DNA of 64,000 nt from Celeribacter arenosi (GTDB lineage: Bacteria > Pseudomonadota > Alphaproteobacteria > Rhodobacterales > Rhodobacteraceae), in contig NZ_BAABDF010000007.1 of assembly GCF_039539485.1 (NCBI RefSeq), forward strand, positions 1,178,001-1,242,000. Reading direction: 5' to 3'. The position numbers were made by a program, and so were the translations under genes. The notes under the pieces were generated by a model. That model saw only the letters and a list, made by a program, of their open reading frames with translations, did no database searches and had not been told where the DNA came from. Shown piece by piece: positions 1-7,279 of the stretch; position 1 is the first letter of the stretch; each line of letters opens with the position of its first letter.

Positions 1-964
1 CGAGCGGCACAGGATCAAACCCCATCAACAGGTGATGCATCACGGGGTTCATCACGAAGACGGCTTCAAAGATGTCCGTGATTGCCAAACCGGCTTCGAG
101 GGCAAGTTCGGCTGCCAATGTGTTGATCGCCTCACGCACCGCAGACGTCATTTCAGCCGCGCCGCCATCGTTCATCATGGCGTAGGAAACGCGACTCATC
201 AGGTCTTCACCAAACCGGATTTGCGGGTTCATCACACCGCCGGATGCTTTTACCTCTCCCGACACCAGATCGGTGAGATGCGCGGCGATGGTCGTGGACC
301 CCAAATCAATCGCGAGCCCCATGACCGCAGGCTCTGCAAAGCCCGCCCAGACACCGACGATACGCGGAGCCCCTTCGCGCGCTTCATTGACGGCCAGCGT
401 GATTTTGTAATCGCCGGACATCAGCGCGCTTTGCACCCGTGACAGCATGGCCGTGCTGAGGGTAGGGGACGACAACCCCCATTGCGCGGCCAGTGCTGTG
501 CAACACCGTTCCCAATCGCCGGTCGGAGCGTGCATATCGGCCGGTTCAACTTCGACGTAGTAGAGCCGCGTTGCCGCATCCATATCGATTGCGCGGGTGG
601 TGGCAGCTTTGCGCACGACCTGTTTGTGGACCTGACTTTCAGGCGGCACGTCGAGGACGATATCGCCCTCGATACAGGCCTGACACCCCAGACGGCGACC
701 GATTTTCAGGCCCCGAATGCGGTCATATCGCTCTTCGACGGCATTGAATTCGCTCAGCGCATCTTCGCGCGCGGTAATCCCGTGTTTTGAATGCTGACCA
801 AACGAAGGCTGCACTTGGCATTTCGAACAGATGCCACGCCCGCCGCATACGGAATCCAGATCGACGCCCAACTGACGCGCGGCCTGCAGCACAGGCGTTC
901 CACGCGCCACGCGACCGCGTTTGCCCGACGGGGTAAAGATCACCAGTGGGTCTGTATCGCTCAT
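1..964 (-). CDS. Corrinoid-protein reductive activator (ferredoxin + ASKHA/DUF4445), partial
   Basis: The gene runs off the left edge; about 321 N-terminal residues are visible. The N-terminus is a plant-type [2Fe-2S] ferredoxin domain with Cys40, Cys46, Cys49 (CGGRGICSKC) and Cys94 (LGCQAC) as cluster ligands. After a linker, an actin-like ASKHA (DUF4445) domain begins near residue 225 with the phosphate-binding motif GLAIDLGSTTIAAHL. Proteins of this build (RACo/RamA type) use ATP and low-potential electrons to return Co(II) corrinoid proteins to the active Co(I) state. The start ATG overlaps the stop of the upstream rluE gene (ATGA), so translation is probably coupled. With the methyltransferase two genes upstream, it likely reactivates the corrinoid unit of a split methionine synthase; that partner is inferred, not seen here. 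Confidence 0.85.
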   Translation of the reverse strand, partial: MSDTDPLVIFTPSGKRGRVARGTPVLQAARQLGVDLDSVCGGRGICSKCQVQPSFGQHSKHGITAREDALSEFNAVEERYDRIRGLKIGRRLGCQACIEGDIVLDVPPESQVHKQVVRKAATTRAIDMDAATRLYYVEVEPADMHAPTGDWERCCTALAAQWGLSSPTLSTAMLSRVQSALMSGDYKITLAVNEAREGAPRIVGVWAGFAEPAVMGLAIDLGSTTIAAHLTDLVSGEVKASGGVMNPQIRFGEDLMSRVSYAMMNDGGAAEMTSAVREAINTLAAELALEAGLAITDIFEAVFVMNPVMHHLLMGFDPVPL

Positions 965-1530
965 GTCATTGCCTTTCGCGGATCGTCGTCGCGCCATGCG
1001 CCGCTCTCCAAGCCGTCCAATTTCCACGGGCCCACTGCCACACGCACGAGGCGCAAAGTAGGGAACCCCACATGGGCCGTCATACGACGGACCTGCCGGT
1101 TGCGTCCTTCGGTAATTGTGAGTTCGAGCCAACTGTCGGGTACGGATTTGCGATACCGCACCGGAGGCGTGCGCGGCCAGAGCCAATCGGGTTCGCCAAT
1201 CGCGCGCGCGCGCGACGGACGCGTCGGACCGTCCTTCAGGACGACACCGGCGCAGAGTTTCTTGATCGCTTCGGGCGTGATCTCGCCCTCAACCTGCGCG
1301 AGATAGGTCTTGGACATTTTATTTTTCGGATCGGAAATGCGCGCCTGCAATGCCCCGTCGTCGGTCAACAGGAGCAAACCTTCGCTATCGCGGTCCAACC
1401 GGCCCGCTGGATAGACCCCGGGCACGTCCACAAACGCGGAAAGGGTGCGCCGTGGCGATCCTTCTGTGCCCTTGTCGGTGAACTGAGACAGCACATCGAA
1501 GGGTTTGTTCAAGCAAATGAGACGCGTCAC
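961..1530 (-). CDS. rluE: 23S rRNA pseudouridine synthase, RluE type
   Basis: This 189-residue protein belongs to the RsuA/RluB/E/F family and matches the short RluE form, which lacks the N-terminal S4 domain (E. coli RluE makes pseudouridine 2457 in 23S rRNA). Visible signatures are the N-terminal LNKPFDVLSQF, the catalytic-aspartate motif GRLDRDSEGLLLLTDDG near residue 43, the block ARAIGEPDWLWPRTPPVR and the C-terminal EGRNRQVRRMTAHVGFPTLR. It sits between the methyltransferase gene (39 bases upstream) and the corrinoid activator (ATGA overlap) on the same strand. It looks like an insertion of an RNA-modification gene in a corrinoid operon and need not share its function. Confidence 0.85.
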   Translation of the reverse strand: MTRLICLNKPFDVLSQFTDKGTEGSPRRTLSAFVDVPGVYPAGRLDRDSEGLLLLTDDGALQARISDPKNKMSKTYLAQVEGEITPEAIKKLCAGVVLKDGPTRPSRARAIGEPDWLWPRTPPVRYRKSVPDSWLELTITEGRNRQVRRMTAHVGFPTLRLVRVAVGPWKLDGLESGAWRDDDPRKAMT

Positions 1531-1569
1531 ACCCGCCCTTTCCTATGCTCTGCGCGACGGCAGGCGGGA

Positions 1570-2562
1570 TTATCCCCGACGCCGACGACCACCCTCGCGG
1601 CCGCGTCGACCACCAGACCGGTCAGCGCCCGCAGCGGTCGCCGCCTCGGCGAAACTCGCCCCTTCCGCCACGGCCGCAGCCACACGCGAAAACGCGATCC
1701 AAGCTGTTCCGTCAGGGTCGTGGTTCATCAACAGGTTCGCGGCACGAACGGCTTCCATTTCCTGCACCCGCACTGGGTTCATGATGGCCGAGGTCATTCC
1801 CGCCCCAATTGCCATCGGCAGGAAGGCTGCGTTGATACCATGGCGCAGGGGCAGACCGAAGGACACGTTGGACGCCCCGCAGGTCGTGTTCACACCCAGT
1901 TCTTCACGAAGACGGCGCACCAGAGTGAACACCTGCTGACCTGCCGTCGCCATCGCACCAATCGGCATGACAAGAGGATCAACCACAATGTCATGCGCCG
2001 GAATGCCAAAATCTGCCGCCCGTTCGACGATCCGTTTGGCAACCGCAAAACGCACGTCAGGGTCTTCGGAAATGCCGGTGTCGTCATTGGCAATGGCCAC
2101 CACGGGCACGTTGTATTTCTTCACCAACGGCAGGACGCGTTCCAACCGCTCTTCCTCACCGGTCACCGAGTTCAACAGCGGGCGACCTTCGGCCATTTCC
2201 AAACCGGCCTCGAGAGCATCGGGCACCGAGCTGTCGATGCACAGCGGCACATCCACAATCGCCTGAACGCGCGCTATGAGTTCACGCATCAACGGCGGTT
2301 CGACAAAGTTGTTGTCGGCGTAGCGCGGATCTTCGGCCATCTTGTTAGAGAAAACTGCGCCCGAGTTGATGTCCAAAATATTGGCACCACAGGCCACCTG
2401 TTCCAAAGCGTCGCGTTCGACGGTGGAAAAATCCCCCAACTCCAACTCCGCCGCGAGCTTTTTGCGCCCCGTCGGATTGATGCGTTCGCCGATCACACAG
2501 AACGGCTCGTCAAACCCCATGATGACGGTTTTAGTTTTGCTTTCGATCACGGTGCGGGTCAT
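1570..2562 (-). CDS. Methyltetrahydrofolate:corrinoid methyltransferase (pterin-binding protein)
   Basis: The 330-residue product is a TIM-barrel pterin-binding protein like the folate domain of MetH and AcsE/MtrH-type enzymes; it transfers the methyl group of 5-methyl-THF to a cob(I)alamin protein. Motifs include GERINPTGRKK near the N-terminus, DINSG, CIDSS, LLNSVTGEE, ANDDTG and GASNVSFGLP. The ATG at 2562 is chosen because AGGA lies just upstream and the start follows the preceding stop by one base; a start 36 bases further upstream would overlap that gene. The C-terminus ends in a short Gly/Arg-rich tail (GGRRGREGGRRRRG) outside the barrel. Together with the corrinoid activator downstream it suggests the split, multi-protein B12-dependent methionine synthase known from Rhodobacterales; the homocysteine and B12-binding parts are not in this window. 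Confidence 0.85.
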   Translation of the reverse strand: MTRTVIESKTKTVIMGFDEPFCVIGERINPTGRKKLAAELELGDFSTVERDALEQVACGANILDINSGAVFSNKMAEDPRYADNNFVEPPLMRELIARVQAIVDVPLCIDSSVPDALEAGLEMAEGRPLLNSVTGEEERLERVLPLVKKYNVPVVAIANDDTGISEDPDVRFAVAKRIVERAADFGIPAHDIVVDPLVMPIGAMATAGQQVFTLVRRLREELGVNTTCGASNVSFGLPLRHGINAAFLPMAIGAGMTSAIMNPVRVQEMEAVRAANLLMNHDPDGTAWIAFSRVAAAVAEGASFAEAATAAGADRSGGRRGREGGRRRRG

Positions 2563-2563
2563 G

Positions 2564-2878
2564 TCAGCTGTCCTGTGTCTGCGGCGCAAAGCCGTCATTC
2601 GCGATTAGGGCCAAGAGGCGGGATTTGTCGTAGTCTGCGTCGAGTGTTGCCGCGCGGGCATCTGCGGCGGACTGGGGGTCACCCTCAGGGCATGGTTCTG
2701 ACACATCGCGCCATTCTGCCATATAGGCATCCCCTTCGGTGGCCCCGACTTTCATCGCCACGCGGTCAATTGCCTGCTCGAAACGCTCAGGTAGGATCGC
2801 GCGCGCGGCTTTGCGGCCCCGTCCAACACGCACTTGTGCAGGGATATCACGCCAGAAAATTATCGTCAGATCGCTCAT
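2564..2878 (-). CDS. 'Virulence factor' family small protein
   Basis: A 104-residue soluble protein beginning with MSDLTIIFWRDIPAQV. It resembles the short Pfam 'Virulence_fact' family, whose function is unknown and whose name is misleading. No signal peptide or membrane segment is visible. It is the first gene of the minus-strand group with the methyltetrahydrofolate methyltransferase, whose start codon lies one base after its stop, so the two are almost certainly co-translated. The tight linkage suggests an accessory role in corrinoid-dependent methyl transfer, which is an inference from position only. Confidence 0.65.
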   Translation of the reverse strand: MSDLTIIFWRDIPAQVRVGRGRKAARAILPERFEQAIDRVAMKVGATEGDAYMAEWRDVSEPCPEGDPQSAADARAATLDADYDKSRLLALIANDGFAPQTQDS

Positions 2879-2961
2879 CGGGGCCTCTCATTCGTCTGGC
2901 GCAAACAGATACCCCGCACGGGGCTTGCGCGAAAGGGCCGTGAGCGCGAAAAATTCTCATG

Positions 2962-3015
2962 ATCATTGTGAGCCGATGGGCCACCGATATCATTGTGAGC
3001 CGATGGGCCACCGAT
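2962..3015. repeat. Perfect 27-bp tandem duplication
   Basis: Two head-to-tail copies of a 27-base unit starting ATCATTGTGAGCCGATGGGC (2962-2988 and 2989-3015) are identical. They lie between the divergent starts of the small virulence-factor family gene and the Ppx/GppA gene, about 85 bases upstream of the latter. The repeat is outside any supported gene. Confidence 0.9.
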
Positions 3016-3100
3016 TGTCTGGTCGCGCGCACCTGCGCTCTTGCTTGATCGCGCGGGAGTGGCATATGGTGAGACCAACTCGAAATGGAGGGCGTTCCAA

Positions 3101-4216
3101 ATGACGCCCAAGCGTCCCACAGGTGCGGGCGCGTTCCCGAAACCGGTTGAGCCCGCCGTGCCTCATACCGCCGCCGATCCAGCCGCGCTCTATGCCGCGC
3201 TGGATCTCGGCACCAATAGTTGTCGGATGCTGATCGCCCAACCCAAGGGCAGTCAGTTTCACGTAATCGACAGTTTTTCCAAATCTGTGCAACTCGGCGC
3301 GGGATTGGAGGCTTCGGGGCGTTTGTCGCGCGCGTCCGTTGGCCGCGCGGTGCAGGCGCTAAAAGTCTGTCAGAAAAAGCTCGAAAAACACCATGTGAAG
3401 AACATGCGGTTGGTTGCCACCGAGGCCTGTCGGCGCGCCGACAATTCTCGTGACTTTTTGCGCCGCGTGAGCCGTGAAACCGGATTGCGCCTCGAAATCA
3501 TCAAACCGGAAGAAGAGGCGCGGCTGGCAGTTATTTCTTGCGCGCCACTGGTGTCCACCAAAACCGAACAGCTTCTCGTCGTTGATATCGGGGGCGGGTC
3601 GACCGAACTGGTGTGGATCGATCTGTCGTCGGTCCCCAAAATTGACCGCCCACGCGCGATCATGAGGTTGCACACCGGTTTCAAACCCATCGAAAGTCGT
3701 TTTCCCCACGCCAAGGTCGTCGACTGGATTTCGGTGCCCTTGGGCGTTGCGACATTGATGGAGCAGTTTTCGGACGTGGATGACGACTCGGCGCGGTTCG
3801 CGTTGATGTCGTGGTTTTTCGAGGAAAAGTTGGCCGATTTCACGCCCTACGCCAACGAAAATGCGCGTGAGGGGTTTCAGATCATCGGCACGTCGGGAAC
3901 CGTTACCACGGTCGCGGCCTCCCACCTCGGACTGCGGCGCTATGATCGCAACAAAGTCGACGGGCTTCGCATGACCTCTGAACAGATCGACCGCGTCATT
4001 CGCGACTATCTCGACCTCGGGCCGGTTGGGCGCAGGCGTGATCCCCGTATCGGCCGCGATCGCCATGAATTGATCATGTCGGGTGCGGCGATCCTGCAGG
4101 CGCTTTTGCGGATTTGGCCGACCGACCGGCTATCGGTCGCGGACCGCGGTCTGCGCGAAGGGTTGCTCTATGCGCAAATGACCGCAGACGGTGTTCTCGA
4201 AGAAACCGTTCCCTAA
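3101..4216 (+). CDS. Ppx/GppA family phosphatase
   Basis: This 371-residue ASKHA-fold enzyme carries the Ppx/GppA signatures ALDLGTNSCRMLIA near the N-terminus and VVDIGGGSTELVW in the middle, followed by the GTSGTVTTVAA block. Family members hydrolyse inorganic polyphosphate and/or pppGpp; sequence alone does not separate the two, and the single-domain length (no C-terminal HD domain) fits the short form common in alphaproteobacteria. The ATG at 3101 is preferred over an in-frame ATG 60 bases upstream because GGAGG lies about 9 bases before it. A strong hairpin terminator follows the stop. The first ~28 residues are a Pro/Ala-rich extension before the conserved fold. Confidence 0.85.
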   Translation: MTPKRPTGAGAFPKPVEPAVPHTAADPAALYAALDLGTNSCRMLIAQPKGSQFHVIDSFSKSVQLGAGLEASGRLSRASVGRAVQALKVCQKKLEKHHVKNMRLVATEACRRADNSRDFLRRVSRETGLRLEIIKPEEEARLAVISCAPLVSTKTEQLLVVDIGGGSTELVWIDLSSVPKIDRPRAIMRLHTGFKPIESRFPHAKVVDWISVPLGVATLMEQFSDVDDDSARFALMSWFFEEKLADFTPYANENAREGFQIIGTSGTVTTVAASHLGLRRYDRNKVDGLRMTSEQIDRVIRDYLDLGPVGRRRDPRIGRDRHELIMSGAAILQALLRIWPTDRLSVADRGLREGLLYAQMTADGVLEETVP

Positions 4217-4222
4217 ATCACA

Positions 4223-4250
4223 AACGCCGCCCCGAAAGGGCGGCGTTGTT
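4223..4250 (+). terminator. Hairpin terminator after the Ppx/GppA gene
   Basis: A 10-bp perfect stem (AACGCCGCCC / GGGCGGCGTT) with a CGAAA loop is followed by GTTAT. It sits 6 bases after the phosphatase stop and 25 bases before the end of the convergent SYLF gene, so it may serve both strands, although the U-tract is poor. Confidence 0.7.
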
Positions 4251-4274
4251 ATGTCAGTGATCCTTGCGACCAAT

Positions 4275-4832
4275 TTAGGGAATGATGCGCGAATACTTTG
4301 TGCCATTGATCGTCGCACCCGCCAAAAGACCAGCCTGTCCAAAGACAACCGCGATCACCGGCGACAGCGACGTAATGGTCTCTGCAGATAGGTTTTCGCC
4401 ACGGTTTGATACCGCATATTCGATATCCGCACCCGCGGCCCAACCCGGGGATGCGCGGAAACCCTGCAGCGCTTCCTGTGTCATGAAGAAGAGAACATGG
4501 GCGTATTGCTGTGCACCGATCTGCAGGCCGAATGACGCCTCGGTTGCCGAGTAGTAATCGACGGTCGCACCGCCAACGCGCAATGCGCCGCGCCCGTAGG
4601 AGCCGCCAATCCCAAAGCCGGCCTCGGTGACCAGTGGCATCACCAATTGACCGACCGATTTGTCGCGCAGGGCGGCCGTTCCGGGGTAATTGTTATAAAG
4701 CTGGGATAGCGTGGAGTCGACGCGCGCATCGATTGTGGTAGCGCCCGTGCCGCGCAGGCCGTTGTCGCAGGCGGCGAGGAGGCCGGTTGCGCCGAGACCG
4801 ATCATGAAGGTGCGACGGTTGGAATGTGTCAT
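4275..4832 (-). CDS. SYLF/Ysc84-domain lipoprotein
   Basis: The 185-residue product starts MTHSNRRTFMIGLGATGLLAACDNG: a signal peptide with a twin-arginine-like pair and a lipobox (LAAC), so it is probably a lipoprotein. The rest matches the SYLF (Ysc84/LAS17-binding) lipid-binding domain, with GGSYGRGALRVGG and the conserved FGLQIGAQ. The ATG at 4832 is supported by AAAGGG upstream; a much longer in-frame extension has no such signal and would add 79 residues before the signal peptide. Bacterial SYLF lipoproteins have no settled function; a role in the envelope is likely. Confidence 0.75.
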   Translation of the reverse strand: MTHSNRRTFMIGLGATGLLAACDNGLRGTGATTIDARVDSTLSQLYNNYPGTAALRDKSVGQLVMPLVTEAGFGIGGSYGRGALRVGGATVDYYSATEASFGLQIGAQQYAHVLFFMTQEALQGFRASPGWAAGADIEYAVSNRGENLSAETITSLSPVIAVVFGQAGLLAGATINGTKYSRIIP

Positions 4833-5009
4833 CTGACTGCCCTTTATACTGCTGTATCTACTGCCAATGTGTTTTGGCGGGATCTTTGCCCCGTTGACGC
4901 AAAGGTTAAGACTTGCGAGCCCGCTTGTCACCGCGAAACCACGCGAGGTGGGGGTTTCGCGCGCAACCGAGGGCGAAAAATTGGCGAGATCCCTGAGAAG
5001 GGCGCATTG

Positions 5010-5031
5010 TTCTGTGCGCAGTTGCACAGAA
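5010..5031. promoter_or_regulatory. Inverted repeat in the divergent SYLF/doxX promoter region
   Basis: TTCTGTGC-GCAGTT-GCACAGAA is an 8-bp perfect dyad located about 100 bases upstream of the doxX start and 180 bases upstream of the SYLF lipoprotein start. It is operator-like, but no regulator can be named. Apart from this, the 297-base gap 4833-5129 shows nothing recognisable. Confidence 0.3.
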
Positions 5032-5129
5032 ACTGTCCCGTTACAGCGAATTGAGTTGCCGTGGGACATAGGACATCAGTCCCCGCACACCGCCACTATC
5101 GGCGCAGACAAATTCACGAAGGAACTATC

Positions 5130-5546
5130 ATGCAAGACCTCACCAAATACGCAGCGCCTGCGGGCCGTATTCTCCTCGCGATCATGTTCATCATGTCGGG
5201 CCTGCAAAAACTCGGCGCGCCCGCCGGCGTCGCCGGTTACATTGAATCCATGGGGCTTCCCGGTTTCCTCGTTTGGCCAACAATCGCGGTCGAAGTGCTC
5301 GGTGGTATTGCGCTTGCCGTGGGTTATCAAACACGCATTGCCGCTCTCGCGCTGGCCGGTTTCACGTTGCTTGCAGGTATCCTGTTCCACCTCGTTCCGT
5401 CCTTCGGGATGGAAGGTTACGCCGCACAGGGTGAAATGATTTCCTTCATGAAAAACCTCTCCCTGACCGGTGCATTCTTGTTCATCGTCTCGGTTGGAGC
5501 AGGCGCCTATGCCGTGGATAATCGGGCTGCCAAAGTAGCTGCGTAA
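5130..5546 (+). CDS. DoxX family membrane protein
   Basis: A 138-residue protein with four hydrophobic helices and the DoxX-family pattern GRILLAIMFIMSGLQKLGAP near the N-terminus. DoxX proteins are small inner-membrane proteins linked to redox or sulfur metabolism in some bacteria; the substrate here is unknown. The ATG at 5130 is preferred because AAGGAAC lies 5-11 bases upstream, and the region before it codes for nothing membrane-like. It is monocistronic: a strong terminator follows 17 bases after the stop. Confidence 0.85.
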   Translation: MQDLTKYAAPAGRILLAIMFIMSGLQKLGAPAGVAGYIESMGLPGFLVWPTIAVEVLGGIALAVGYQTRIAALALAGFTLLAGILFHLVPSFGMEGYAAQGEMISFMKNLSLTGAFLFIVSVGAGAYAVDNRAAKVAA

Positions 5547-5563
5547 ATCAATCAAACATGAAG

Positions 5564-5591
5564 AAGGCCGGCAATTGCGCCGGCCTTTTTT
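5564..5591 (+). terminator. Rho-independent terminator after doxX
   Basis: The 9-bp stem AAGGCCGGC / GCCGGCCTT with an AATTGC loop runs into a run of six T. It overlaps the stop codon of the convergent hemB gene and may act for both transcripts. Confidence 0.85.
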
Positions 5592-6588
5592 ATACCTTCA
5601 GGGCGCGTGCCACTTCAGGCGCAAAATAGGTCAGGATGCCGTTGCACCCTGCACGCTTGAAACACATCAGGCTCTCCATCACGACCTTATCGCGGTCCAG
5701 CCACCCGTTCTGGGCCGCAGCCACAATCATCGCGTATTCACCGGACACCTGATAGGCAAACGTCGGTGCGCCAAACCGGTCTTTGACCTGCCGACAAATG
5801 TCGAGATAGGGCATCCCCGGTTTCACCATCACCATATCCGCCCCTTCGAGCAAATCGCGCTCGACCAATCTCAGCGCCTCATCGGCGTTCGCGGGATCCA
5901 TTTGATAGGTCTTTTTATCGCCCTTCAAGGCACCGGATGCGCCAACGGCATCACGGAACGGACCATAAAACCCCGAGGCATATTTCGCAGCGTAGGACAT
6001 GATCGAAACCTTGTCATAACCCTCGGCCTCAAGCGCGCGACGGATTGCCCCAATGCGCCCGTCCATCATATCGGAAGGTCCGATGATATCCGCGCCGGCG
6101 CGTGCCTGCGCCACAGCCATTTTGACCAGCGCCTCAACGGTGCGATCATTGACGATCTCGCCATCAACGACAAATCCGTCGTGCCCATTGATGTTATAGG
6201 GATCGAGCGCCACGTCGGTCATGACCGCCATGTCGGGCAGGGCGTCTTTGAGCGCGCGGATCGCACGGTTGACGAGGTTGTCGTTATCCCATGCCCCCGC
6301 GCAGTCCTCGGTTTTCAGATCGGGTTCGATATAAGGAAACAGGCAGATCGCAGGTATGCCGAGGTCATAGGCCTCTGTCGCGGCACCCACCAAACGATCA
6401 ATCGTCAAACGCGACACGCCCGGCATCGCGTCAATCGGTGTGGCGTCATCCATGCCTTCGCGCACAAACACCGGCCAGATCAGATCGCTCGCGGCCAGAT
6501 GGTTTTCGCGCACAAGTCCGCGCAGGCTCTCCATTTTCCGTGTCCGGCGCAGGCGCGTGAGGGGGAAGGGGGCGGTGGTGCGGGTCAT
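5590..6588 (-). CDS. hemB: Delta-aminolevulinic acid dehydratase (porphobilinogen synthase)
   Basis: A 332-residue enzyme that condenses two 5-aminolevulinate molecules to porphobilinogen in haem, chlorophyll and B12 synthesis. The two active-site lysines are visible: Lys202 in SYAAKYASGFYGPFRDA and Lys256 in MVMVKPGMPYLD. The segment that carries the zinc-ligand cysteines in E. coli and animals reads DVALDPYNINGHDG (125-138), with no cysteine, placing it in the non-zinc class that includes Rhodobacter HemB. The start at 6588 (MTRTTAPFPLTRLRRTRKM) fits the family N-terminus; an in-frame extension of 54 residues upstream is not family-like. It ends inside the doxX terminator, convergent with doxX. 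Confidence 0.95.
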   Translation of the reverse strand: MTRTTAPFPLTRLRRTRKMESLRGLVRENHLAASDLIWPVFVREGMDDATPIDAMPGVSRLTIDRLVGAATEAYDLGIPAICLFPYIEPDLKTEDCAGAWDNDNLVNRAIRALKDALPDMAVMTDVALDPYNINGHDGFVVDGEIVNDRTVEALVKMAVAQARAGADIIGPSDMMDGRIGAIRRALEAEGYDKVSIMSYAAKYASGFYGPFRDAVGASGALKGDKKTYQMDPANADEALRLVERDLLEGADMVMVKPGMPYLDICRQVKDRFGAPTFAYQVSGEYAMIVAAAQNGWLDRDKVVMESLMCFKRAGCNGILTYFAPEVARALKV

Positions 6589-6742
6589 GGCGGGACCTTT
6601 GAATAACGTGAACGGGCGGGGTTCAGGGGTGACATGGATTTTCAACGCCATCAAGGGTAGGAATCGCCGTGCACCCGCTCTAATGTCGCGCTCGCGCCAC
6701 TCCGACCGGCGCCAGAGCACACCAAAGAAAAAGAAACGCCCC

Positions 6743-7273
6743 GTGAACATCTACGAAACGATCTTCGAAGTGATCGACATGCGATCCTTCTCCAACCTGT
6801 GGTATTGGATCGGGCTCGCCGTGCTTTGGTCCACGGCCTCTCACTATGTTCTGGGTGTTCCCTTCGATCTCGCTCAGCGCGCAAAACGGCGCGGCGGTGA
6901 GACGATGCAGGACCTCGAAGACCTTGTGCGTATTAACGTCGGTCGCCTCCTCAATATCGCCGAAGTTTCCGGCCTTTTGCTCACCGCGTTGAGCACAGGG
7001 TTGATCACGTTGCTAGCCGTGACCGGTTTCGTCTACGGGATCGAGTTTTGCCAAGCGGTGTTTTTGATGGTCTTCCCGATGTCGGTGATCGCACTGCTGA
7101 ACCTGCGCACCGCGCACCGGATTCGCAACGAGGCACCGAAGGGCGATATGCTTTACTCATTCCTGCGCCGTCACCGGTTCTACACCCAACTGGTGGGGAT
7201 GTTGTCGATCTTCATCACTGGCATGTGGGGGATGTATCAGAACCTCGACCTTGGCCCCTTCGGCGGGATCTGA
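6743..7273 (+). CDS. Membrane protein annotated in Rhodobacterales as 'component of SufBCD complex'
   Basis: The product of about 176 residues begins VNIYETIFEVIDMRSFSNLWYWI from a GTG; the start is uncertain because no clear Shine-Dalgarno is present. The conserved block FDMRSFSNLWYW-like N-terminus, HYVLGVPFDLAQRA and four or so hydrophobic helices match a Rhodobacterales protein family carrying the name 'component of SufBCD complex'. That name has little support: the protein is an integral membrane protein and no suf genes are nearby. It is followed after 6 bases by mfd, so the two may be co-transcribed. Function should be treated as unknown. Confidence 0.65.
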   Translation: MNIYETIFEVIDMRSFSNLWYWIGLAVLWSTASHYVLGVPFDLAQRAKRRGGETMQDLEDLVRINVGRLLNIAEVSGLLLTALSTGLITLLAVTGFVYGIEFCQAVFLMVFPMSVIALLNLRTAHRIRNEAPKGDMLYSFLRRHRFYTQLVGMLSIFITGMWGMYQNLDLGPFGGI

Positions 7274-7279
7274 TGACGG

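Noticed and set aside
946..2943. 665-codon plus-strand frame across rluE and the methyltransferase
   Set aside because: It is an antisense shadow of three clearly recognisable minus-strand genes.
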